Positions 56,082 to 64,000 of a stretch of 64,000 bases of DNA are shown one piece after another (position 1 is the stretch's first letter; every line of letters begins with the position of its first letter). Location of the stretch: NCBI GenBank assembly GCA_023376005.1, contig CM042152.1, positions 89,000,187-89,064,186 of the forward strand. The letters run 5' to 3'. The notes under the pieces were generated by a model, which made no database searches, was not told the DNA's origin, and saw only the letters and a program-made list of their open reading frames with translations. A program made the translations under genes and the position numbers. The DNA is from Doryteuthis pealeii. Its lineage: Eukaryota > Mollusca > Cephalopoda > Myopsida > Loliginidae.

Positions 56082-56505
56082 CAGTACTACTGTATGGTTG
56101 CACCACTTGGACCCTAACAAGCGCCCTGAGAATAAGCTAGATGGGAGCTGCACAAGAATGCTACGTGCAGTCTTGAACAAGTCGTGGAAACAGCACCCCA
56201 CAGGGAAGCAGCTGTATGGCCACTCGCCTCCCATCTCACAGACCATCCGAGTGAGACGGAAAAGGCATGCAGGACACTGTTGGAGAAGCAAGGATGAGCT
56301 CGTAAGTGACGTTCTCCTGTGGAAGCCAACACATGGATATGCATATGCCGGCCGCCCCCCAAGGACCTACATTGACCAACTATGCGAGGATGCTGGTTGC
56401 TGCGCAGAAGACCTCCCAGGGGCAATGAATGATAGGGAAGGTTGGCAAGAGATTGTCATGGATATCCATGCTGCCTGCACGACATGATGATGATGATGAT
56501 ATAGA
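56079..56505 (+). pseudogene. RTE-like LINE reverse transcriptase, C-terminal tail
   Basis: It begins SVLLYGCTTWTLT in one frame. After a frameshift near 56117 it continues for about 125 codons: KLDGSCTRMLRAVLNKSWKQ, RKRHAGHCWRSKDELVSDVL, GRPPRTYIDQLCEDAGC and EDLPGAMNDREGWQEIVMDI. It stops at 56487 and carries a (GAT)n tail at 56484-56500. The C-terminal tail follows the reverse transcriptase thumb in RTE/BovB-type elements that copy their RNA into nicked DNA. 5' truncation and GAT tail indicate insertion by target-primed reverse transcription. The long intact frame implies a fairly young copy. Confidence 0.8.
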
Positions 56506-56607
56506 TAGGTGTGTGTGTGTGCATTCAAATATAAGAATGTAAGTGTTGACAGTTATATGAAAAAAAACTCTTGCAAGTGAATATAATGAATACCAACCGT
56601 GGTGTTA

Positions 56608-56810
56608 ACAGAATCAAAAAGGTAGGCCACATACTATAACAGAATCAAAAAGGTAGGCCACATACTATAAACAGAATCAAAAAGGTAGGTAACGGAATCA
56701 AAAAGGTAGGCCACATACTATAACAGAATCAAAAAGGTAGGCCACATACTATAACAGAATCAAAAAGGTAGGCCACATACTATAACAGAATCAAAAAGGT
56801 AGGCCACATC
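56608..56810. repeat. 31-bp tandem repeat, ~6.5 copies
   Basis: Units read AACAGAATCAAAAAGGTAGG, CCACATACTAT. One unit is shortened at 56690. Confidence 0.95.
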
Positions 56811-57144
56811 TATGAAAGATCACCTGTTCCAATGAGTTTCCTTTTGTTCTGAATAAAGTAGACAACCCAATACATGGTATGTTAACCTGGAGATGCATTG
56901 TATGAAAACAATCTGGTGGGGACAGTATGATGATTTAAGTATTATTTTGGGTGTTATTTTTCATGGGGAATATATTTTGTCAAGTATCACCTATTTCAAC
57001 ATTAGTAAAGACTAGATATTATTTTTGTTTTATTTCTAAGAGGCCAGTGGGTACATGTTTAATTTTACTTACATTAATCTTACAGACTGATTTTTAAAGA
57101 AATTGACAGTTACTAGGAAACAACCATAAAAGACATAAAAGAAT

Positions 57145-57180
57145 TATATATATGTGTGTGTGTGTGTGTATGTATATATG

Positions 57181-57214
<34 letters not shown>

Positions 57215-57231
57215 CACATATATATATATAC

Positions 57232-57287
<56 letters not shown>

Positions 57288-57292
57288 TTTGG
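57145..57292. repeat. (TG)n/(TA)n/(CA)n compound microsatellite
   Basis: Nearly 150 bp of TATATA with embedded CATA and TGTG. The frames across it on both strands are simple-sequence artefacts. Confidence 0.95.
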
Positions 57293-57406
57293 TTTGATCT
57301 GCTTAAAAGCACGGAAATTAGTCACATTACTGTGATTTGGGCTCTGATATCACAACTACCAGTGAATTCAAAAGAACTTTCATTGGTCTGTATTTATACG
57401 TTTTTT

Positions 57407-57649
57407 GGACCATATGAACTTTAGGTAACCCTTTTTGATCTCGATTATGAAAGGACATGTTTTTCATTTACACCGTCAATATCCGGTTGTTTGAACAGAC
57501 AATTTTTAGATTTTTTTTTAAATTATAAAACTAACCCCTAACCTCTAACCCCTCTCCGCTAACAAACAACCGGATATTGACGGTGTAAATGAAAAACATG
57601 TCCTTTCTTAATCGAGATCAAAAAGGGGTGCCTAAAAGTAATATGGTCC
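57407..57649. mobile_element. MITE with 87-bp terminal inverted repeats
   Basis: The left TIR 57407-57493 (GGACCATAT...CCGGTTGTTTG) and right TIR 57563-57649 (CAAACAACCGG...ATATGGTCC) match at all but about six positions. TTTTTT lies on both sides (57401-57406 and 57650-57655), a possible 6-base target duplication of low information. The 69-bp centre has no coding capacity and includes CTAACCCCTAACCTCTAACC, a degenerate telomere-like run. Confidence 0.85.
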
Positions 57650-57895
57650 TTTTTTGTTTTTTTTAACCTTACCTCCTCACATCCATACAACTATATATTC
57701 CAAGTGTATGTGTGCGTGTGTTGTATATATGCGTGTATATATATATATATATATAAATTAAAGTGGACATGGAGTTTTCAGGTCTGAAGATTGTACATAC
57801 GAAAAAATCTTAATAAGAAGGTACTGTTGACTCCATGCCCATGCTATTTTCACTTAGACATAAATGCTGTATCTATGATATTGAGCACTGTTTAC

Positions 57896-58110
57896 TTATA
57901 AATATAGCACCCATATATATATATATATATTGTTAAATAATGCAGCCATTTTCTGTCTGCAAGTTTTGTCCTTTGTTTTTTCGTATTGCCGGATTATTTT
58001 TGTAATATCTGGCGAGAATTGGCTGATGTATTTGCCATATGTCATAGACCAAGTACTTTCTGCCCTATTGTGGGCCATCTTCAAGGTATTTTGAAACCGT
58101 ACAACAATGG
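57896..58110 (-). pseudogene. Penelope-like element 5'/N-terminal fragment
   Basis: In reverse, CTTGAAGATGGCCCACAATA, GGGCAGAAAGTACTTGGTC lead into a peptide with YGKYISQFSPDITK and YEKTKDKTCRQKMAALFN. The same motif and peptide type are in the hairpin arms of the A blocks. It is cut by a (TA)n tract near 57912. Assignment to Penelope-like elements is inferred from the motif and the GIY-YIG remnants next to the A blocks. Confidence 0.5.
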
Positions 58111-58139
58111 GCTATTCCATTTACCATTTATATAGGTTG

Positions 58140-58675
58140 TGTTTATTATTGTTGTTGTTATTATTATTAGTTTTATTATTATTATTGTCATTATTATTAT
58201 TACTTAATTGAAGTCATACCTAATTTTGAAAATTAATTAGTTAATAATTAATGAATTTAGGCGGGCATATATGTTCAAATATATATAAAAGTATATATAA
58301 GATAAGCAAAAAGTGATAAGATGCACAGGAATATTTCTTTGTAGTTATTTGTTATTTTTTGGGGAAAAAGTAATTATTGTCATGGGAAATGGATTAGTTT
58401 TAAGTCTGGTTAAACTTTTTTGTATTCACTTTACATTAATGTTTTTTTGGGGGAAGGCAATAAATTACATTTATTTTCTTCTCAGAGTTTTAGTAAAAAT
58501 AATTAGGCAGACTCTTTAATCTTAGCAGCCATGTTTTCATTTTTTATTTCTGAGTGCAAAAATTTTTTTCTTCATTTAGAGAAAAAGGGAAAATGTTTTT
58601 TATCATCATGTAACATAATAGAGGTGGGGAGAGCCAGGAATGTAACAGTGATGTGTAAATTAGTACGGAAATGTC
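58140..58675. other. AT-rich DNA with (ATT)n runs
   Basis: ATT repeats at 58150-58205, otherwise nothing recognised. Confidence 0.3.
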
Positions 58676-59262
58676 TTTTGTAAGGAATATAAGAATTATA
58701 TGTAGATTAGAATGGAAAAGTTTCAGGATGAATCATTATAAGGCCACATGGATTGTTTCATATCAAAATAGAGCAAATTTTTGACCCATTCATGGAAAAG
58801 TTTTTAGAAGGAAAATAAGAATTATATGTAGATTAGAATGGAAAAGTTTTAGAATGAATCATTATAAGGCCACATGGATTGTTTCATATAAAAAAAAAGC
58901 AAAACCTTTGACTCATTCATGGAAAAGTTTTCGAAGGAAAATAAGAATTATATGTAGATTAGAATGGAAAAGTTTCAGGATGAATCATTTAAGGCCACAT
59001 GGATTGTTTCATATCAAAATAGAGCAAAACTTTTGACTCATTCATGGAAAAGTTTTTAGAAGGAAAATAAGAATATGTAGATTAGAATGGAAAAGTTTCA
59101 GGATGAATCATTATGTGGCCAAATGGATTGTGTCATATCAAAATAGAAGCAAATTTTTTACTCATTCATGGAAAAGATTTTAGAAGGAAAATAAGAATTA
59201 TATATGTAGATTAGAATGGAAAAGTTTCAGGATGAATCATTATAAGGCCATATGGCATTGTT
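58676..59262 (+). repeat. ~126-bp satellite-like tandem repeat, ~4.6 copies
   Basis: Units contain ATAAGAATTATATGTAGATT, AGAATGGAAAAGTTTCAGG, ATGAATCATTATAAGGCCAC and ACTCATTCATGGAAAAGTTT. Starts near 58683, 58810, 58936, 59061 and 59176. The last unit breaks off into unrelated sequence after GGCCATATGG. Confidence 0.95.
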
Positions 59263-59609
59263 TCTATTGGTTGAGAAGTGAGATGTGGTGAAGTGGAAGA
59301 GAGGAAGAGTGAGAGGTGAGAATGTGAGATGAGTTTGGAATTATGCATTGACAAAATGAGATGCAGTTTTGAGTTGGGGGAGAATAAAAATCTCTGAGCA
59401 TCGGCCCAACAACCAGGATTCAAGTAACTCCACGTAGCCCAGAAGAAGAGATAAGTATACTATTATTTCTATATCTACATGTCATCACTCAATTCAGACA
59501 TAAGAGCGTAATTTCACAATCATAACACATTTTAAACACAATAATTTTTATTATCAAAATTAACTGAAATATTTTAATTGAAACAAATGCATACTATCTA
59601 AAAGTTACA

Positions 59610-59800
59610 AGGGTTGTCTGCAAAGTTCTTAGCCTAACCAAGATACTCTTATGGAATGTGACCAAATGAAGTTTATAGTTTCTCTCATAGTTCATATACT
59701 TCTTCTATTGGTGTTGCAGTGCTTAGATCCCAATGGTAAAAAAAGTCACCAACAGCAGATTTGACATCGTCATATGAACTTTTCAGCCTACCCTAACATA
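59610..59800 (-). pseudogene. Possible mariner 3' remnant
   Basis: AGGGTTGTCTGCAAAGTTC on the plus strand resembles a mariner terminal repeat. The minus strand encodes SSYDDVKSAVGDFF before a stop, similar in spacing to the segment preceding the C terminus of mariner transposases. Only a scrap, and the catalytic residues are not visible. Confidence 0.35.
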
Positions 59801-59820
59801 ATAATTTTTTTGAATATATA

Positions 59821-59872
59821 CAAGGTGTGTCAAAAAAGTATCAAGATTTTTTGTACTTTTTGACACACCTTG
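59821..59872. mobile_element. 52-bp mariner-end hairpin, copy 1
   Basis: CAAGGTGTGTCAAAAAAGTA and its inverse (TACTTTTTGACACACCTTG) face each other with ~12 bases between. TA dinucleotides flank both ends, as for Tc1/mariner targets. Confidence 0.75.
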
Positions 59873-60009
59873 TATTCGGAAAAAAAATAACCTTCCATTC
59901 ATTCTTCATTTCTATCTTAGTAAATACGGCTTTAAACTTGGTACTTTTTTGACACACCTTGTATTCTGAAAAAAAATTAATGAATGGAACGTTATTTTTT
60001 TGTCAAATA

Positions 60010-60061
60010 CAAAGTGTGTCAAAAATTATAAAACATCTCAATACTTTTTTGACACACCTTG
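60010..60061. mobile_element. 52-bp mariner-end hairpin, copy 2
   Basis: CAAAGTGTGTCAAAAATT...ATACTTTTTTGACACACCTTG, TA-flanked and exactly the length of copy 1. A lone right end (GTACTTTTTTGACACACCTTG) lies between them at 59941-59961. Confidence 0.75.
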
Positions 60062-60070
60062 TATTTTTAG

Positions 60071-60431
60071 CTACTGCTTCTTGTACTGTAATAAGAGTGA
60101 AAGCAAATTGCCTTACACAAGATACTTATTTTCTTGGCTATTACGGAAAAGATAAAATTGAAAAATGGTTAGTGGTAAGACAAAACAAAACGGAAATGTT
60201 AGATTTATGTCTTAGTAAGGTTGTTTATAAAAATGAATTGATGACATTTAGAGAGGAAAGTCAGAAAATAATTGTATCAAAATACAAAATAGATTTCCTG
60301 AAGATAAATTATGTTGAAGTAAATGTCTACATAATGAATCCTACCCAGAAGCATTACAACAAACACACACACAAAAAAATCATTACTTTCAATGTGAAGC
60401 AATTCACTTTAGTATGCAATCAGAGTCAAGT
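60071..60431 (+). CDS. Candidate protein-coding exon, family unknown
   Basis: A pyrimidine-rich stretch ending TTTTTAG (acceptor at 60069-60070) precedes about 120 open codons in AT-rich DNA where stops are otherwise frequent. A donor-like GTAAAC follows at 60432. The peptide has four cysteines (SCTVIRVKANC, LDLC, LVC), NKT and NQS glycosylation-type sites, and mixed composition (TYFLGYYGKDKIEKW, KYKIDFLKINYVEVNVYI). It could be an extracellular beta-rich domain, but I recognise no family. There is no ATG-led single-exon alternative of quality, since upstream codons of the same frame are translated mariner-end DNA. The frame stays open to 60489, so the donor is not forced. Chance ORF is a serious alternative. 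Confidence 0.35.
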
Positions 60432-60554
60432 AAACACTGTCTGTATTTATAGCAGTGGCAGCATTAGTAGTGGTAGTGGTAAATGGTAATAAGACTATTA
60501 GTATATTGTATATTTTTTTTTAGATGAAGCATTGTGAATTATAATACTACTCCA

Positions 60555-61375
60555 TGCAAGTTTTTCACATCAGCTCTAACTGATGGTTTTTCGCTGGATT
60601 CTGATTGACAGCAAGTCTCCTCAGGTCTCCAAGACTCTTCTAAGTATTCTAGCTGATTTTAGTAAATGCTGTGGTCTAGATGGTTTCAATGTTTCCTCTA
60701 GGTTTGGTTTGTTTTGTTTTACGGCATATCAATGGGTTATTTAAAGCCGATAAAGTTTTGAAATAAATCAATTCTTAATGGATAATACAATTTTTTTATA
60801 AACACATTTTTCTATTTAACCCATAGATGGGACCCTAACAGGTACTACCACTCCGGGTCAAAGTGGACCAGGGAGCAATGGTGATGAATGGGGTGCTCCA
60901 CATTCCCTAAACCTCCACAGCTGGAACCTCACCATCAGATAGAGTTTAACGTCATTCCCAGGACTTGTAGACCCGCAGCCACCGCCATCTAGCACCCATA
61001 TGATAAAAAGGGGTTGGGGCTTGCCATAATGGCAATAGGGTTGGGAAAATCATATAGGTGCTAGGCTTGACGTGACCAGCTGATTGATTGGAGGGGGCCT
61101 CTCCGACCTCCCGTCTAGCCCCAAGATAGGCCAAAGTGGTGGAGTATTGCATGTCATAATGTTTCCTCTAATCTCCTGTTAATCCAGTTTCTTTTCCAGT
61201 TTCTTGGGGACTGATCCAAGGACTAAGGTTATTATCGCAACATTTTTTTTTAGTTCTCTGGCAAGGTCCAGGTATTTGTCTATTTTTTTGTCTGTTTTCA
61301 CTTTCACTCAATGGTAAACTGGCATGGAGAAATCCACTTGATGACAAGTTCTTCTTTTTATTATCATTATTATTA
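60555..61375 (-). pseudogene. LINE C-terminal fragment split by an X insertion
   Basis: 60560-60700 and 61158-61300 together match the minus-strand LINE remnant at 23950-24430 (AAGTCTCCTCAGGTCTCCAA, GACTCTTCTAAGTATTCTAGC, then CCAGTTTCTTTTCCAGTTTC, GGGACTGATCCAAG). The join lies exactly at the X insertion and its 13-bp duplication. Confidence 0.65.
60701..61157 (-). mobile_element. X repeat insertion with 13-bp target duplication
   Basis: AATGTTTCCTCTA occurs at 60688-60700 and 61158-61170. On the minus strand the element starts within the X consensus (ATGACATGCAATACTCC) and ends in a CA-rich tail (AAAACAAAACAAACCAAACC). It lacks the 5' part seen at 54640. 5' truncation, 3' simple tail and long target duplication are the hallmarks of LINE-type retroposition. 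Confidence 0.85.
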
Positions 61376-61768
61376 CTAGTACAAAATAAAAAACACCCTC
61401 CAGGCGATGTAAAAATAGATTTTTGAAATATATTACCTGAGGGGTAGGAGTAAATAATTCAATGTCAGCGAGTTTGTACCCTAAGTAAGTAAAATCATCA
61501 AATTCATTAAAGGATTAAAAAATAAAACAATTTGAAATGTAAACTTTAAATATGTATTAAAATAAAACAAACTATATATAGATATATAATACCAGTCATG
61601 TATTTATTAAAACTTGTTTTAAAAAACAATGAGGACTGTCTAATGTTGCATGTTCAAATTTTGAGTGTATTTATTCTATGTTATGTTGATTTTGGGTAAT
61701 GTGACGTAGGCAGTGACGTAATTTTTGTTACAGACAAAAACCGGAAGCGAATCTCCATTATTAATAGA
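61376..61768 (-). mobile_element. Non-autonomous Helitron-like element, clean copy 2
   Basis: In reverse it runs from A|TCTATTAATAATGGAG to GTACTAG|T, 393 bp, aligning end to end with 46827-47224. The stem-like ACATCGCCTGGAGGGTGT lies about 17 bases before the end. Confidence 0.7.
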
Positions 61769-62540
61769 TTAAAAACCAGAAAAGAAAAAGAAAAAGGAAG
61801 ACAAAGACAGAGAGAAAAAATGGGAAAGGAAAAATATAGTGAGAAAACACATCTGGGGACCAGAGAAGAAAATACTTTGGGCTCACAGCAACTGGAAAAG
61901 GAATAAAATGTATAGATATTGATAAAGCTGTTAAGTATCTGGCTGCCATCCTTGGCCAGTTGAAAAGAACTTAAGGTAAATAAGTAAGTAAGTAATGAGT
62001 TATAGAATCCTTTGGTAAGTGAATAAGTCCTGTGGCATAGAATCCTTTTGGTAAGTCAATAATTCCTGTGGTATAGTAGTATCCTTTGGTAAGTGAATAA
62101 GTCCCGTGATATAATACTACGTTCCGTCGTCCAAGAAGATCCAAGTAGTAATGCTAGTATGACCAGAAAAGGTCAGTATAAATAATCATATCAGCAGCAG
62201 AGCACTGCCAGTGATTGGACAATAGGAATCCTTCCCAGGTCGCATGCTTATAGGCGAGTCTATGAGTAGAAGCGGCCATCTGGTACACACCTTATATCGG
62301 AAAATCCCAACAAAAGCATAGTAGAAAAACAGGTGTGTGGGGGGGGGAGAGGAAAGTTTTAATTAGATTTTAAAAGTTGATGACATTTTAATTGATTTGT
62401 TAAGTGACATTGTTTTTTTGTAAGAAGAGGAGAATGGAAAACCATTTCCAATTTTTTGAATTTATGAAAATTTCTTATTGGTCAATTTATGAAAACTTTT
62501 TATTGGTCACCCAAACAAAAGTCATTTATTTACCACACAT
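61769..62540. other. Unassigned DNA
   Basis: Near 61985-62115 a degenerate repeat (GTGAATAAGTCCTGTGGTAT, AGAATCCTTTGGTAAGT) occurs about three times. No gene. Confidence 0.4.
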
Positions 62541-62750
62541 CCAACATATGTGGGTCAGGCACAAGGCCCTATTAATGTGGGCCCACCCACAAACTAAAGC
62601 TCATTGGATGGCAAGCACAAAAAATGCATGGATCCCTTCGGCATTGCCCCTCAAGGGGGTGCCTCAGGCATTGGGCAATAAACCAAGCCCTGCCCCTTTA
62701 ACTCAAGGGGCAGGTGTTGCCTGGGGACATGCCCCCCTCCCCGGNATTAA
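62541..62750. repeat. Dispersed repeat Y, copy 2
   Basis: Aligns with 17473-17672. It contains the only ambiguous base in the window (n at 62745), at the end of a C-rich run. Confidence 0.55.
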
Positions 62751-64000
62751 CCTTAGTTTACAACACAGATCCAGGGTGCAGTGAATTTGAACACTAAAAA
62801 AAACCCTTTAACTGCATGAAAATCACACAATTCATGACAATTGTCGGTGTCGGTTTTATTGAATTTACATTGGTACCCTCCTTATAGTCCAGAACAAATT
62901 ACCTGATTTTTGAGAAGTATTCAAGTTTCTATATTTTGGCTTTTCTGGTAGATTTCAATGCGTAGAATTCATTGATGCCAAACAAAGCATCAATTCTAAG
63001 AATTGGCGGAGATATGAGAACTTTAATCACCTATTATAGTTTTGAAAGATTTTTGAATTTCGTGTGTAGTTTCCTCCTTTACATTGGAGGGTAACAAGTA
63101 TAAAATATCAGATCATCAAATCTTTGAATTAGGCATTTGTGGTGTAAAAAAATCAGCAAGTTAGTCTTGGATACCAATTTACTACTCAGCAGTGAGTTTG
63201 TTCCTCACTAGGTGCTCCATATTTGCTGACTAGTATCAAGTCTAAGCCATTCTTAGTTTTTCAAGACTTATAGTCAAGCATTAGTATCCACTAGATTCCC
63301 AAAAGTTAAACAGCCTCTCCAGTAATTAAAGAGTTGACACTTTAGAACAATACCTGTCAAAAGCCTATGTGCTAGACTAATCAAAGCTTTCGGGGAACCT
63401 TCTTAATCAATACTGTTGAATAGTGGGTTTGATTTTTATGCTACATAATGAATAGGTTGTAGCTATCATTTTGTAATTGTAGTGTAGTTTTTAATTAACA
63501 GTTAGTTGTAATTCATAGAAAATCACACAATACTGGATAAAGATTCAAACAGTATAATTTACTGGCCCATGAGGCCAGAACACTTGGTTGGTTGATTGAA
63601 TCACATGATGGAATAATTCAGGGTGAAAATAGTTTTAGTTAGTTTGAGAATCACTAAGAAGAACTTCTGTGGGGATGGATACATAATGGTGTTTTCTGTT
63701 GATTTCTTCTTCACATGTGAGTTAATGTTGCATCTGAGGAATTAAGAATATGTACATAAAAGAAGAATTAAATCTCCATGCTACTGATTTGATTAAGAAA
63801 AACTAAAATGGAAGTGGAGAGAGGTCAAGACTGATACAGTTCCAATGAAGAAGAAGAATCCTCAAAACCAATATGACCAGTGCTGAAGATTAAAAGACAT
63901 TAGAATATAGAATAGAAACCCTTTTGAAATAAAATAACTGATGCATTATAAAATTCATTTATTGATATCATACTGAAATTTCATTTAAATTGGAAAATTC
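62751..64000. other. Apparently unique DNA
   Basis: No SINE, LTR or tandem repeat recognised in 1.25 kb, the longest such stretch here. No coding exon stands out on either strand. Confidence 0.35.

Noticed and set aside
57094..57424. Long overlapping frames rich in Ile/Tyr/His on both strands
   Set aside because: Translations of a TA/CA microsatellite.
59959..60070. ATG-initiated 176-codon gene starting at 59959
   Set aside because: The first 37 codons translate the mariner-end hairpins; only the part after 60070 has coding character.

Overview
The window is AT-rich animal nuclear DNA, very poor in genes and dominated by mobile-element remains. The best guess for the source is a mollusc, most likely an octopus-like coleoid cephalopod. 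The main reason is a tRNA-derived SINE of about 240 bp, present in about 14 near-complete and several partial copies, that looks like the cephalopod tRNA SINEs (recognised by eye, not by search). Penelope-like, RTE-like, Helitron-like, mariner and hAT remains are also present. No bacterial-type operons, phage genes, CRISPR arrays, rRNA or functional tRNA genes were seen.

Layout. 1-8.2 kb: two copies of an LTR-like repeat, SINEs, a decayed Tc1/mariner transposase, and solo LTRs, one of them nested inside another. 8.3-13 kb: inverted and direct repeat debris, SINEs, two hAT-like 'CAGGGCTG' elements in a local duplication, and a palindromic MITE. 13.5-13.86 kb: the only convincing host-gene exon, on the minus strand, encoding a transmembrane segment and cytoplasmic tail. 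14.0-15.7 kb: a tandem array whose unit contains a SINE. 16-19.4 kb: SINE, Helitron and LTR-like debris. 19.4-36.4 kb: a large tandem duplication with block order D-A-E, A, D-A-E, each block full of repeats. 36.4-45.9 kb: X-repeat copies, minisatellites, a Helitron-like element split by a solo LTR, and a LINE nuclease-domain remnant. 46-49.8 kb: RTE remnants, a clean Helitron-like copy, and X and SINE copies. 50.3-53.9 kb: a homopurine tract and a minisatellite grown from the end of a promoter-bearing LTR-like repeat. 54-57.7 kb: Helitron-like element, X repeat, RTE 3' end and a well-formed MITE. 57.9-64 kb: Penelope-like 5' fragment, a 126-bp satellite, two 52-bp mariner-end hairpins next to a candidate exon, a LINE fragment split by an X insertion with a 13-bp target duplication, and a second clean Helitron-like copy.

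Host genes. The minus-strand exon at 13.5 kb and the weaker plus-strand exon at 60.07 kb are on opposite strands, so they belong to different genes or the second is spurious. No complete gene lies in the window. Everything else reads as intron or intergenic DNA. The middle A block (26.4-28.9 kb) carries many small indels relative to its sisters, so part of the 19-36 kb structure may be an assembly product.
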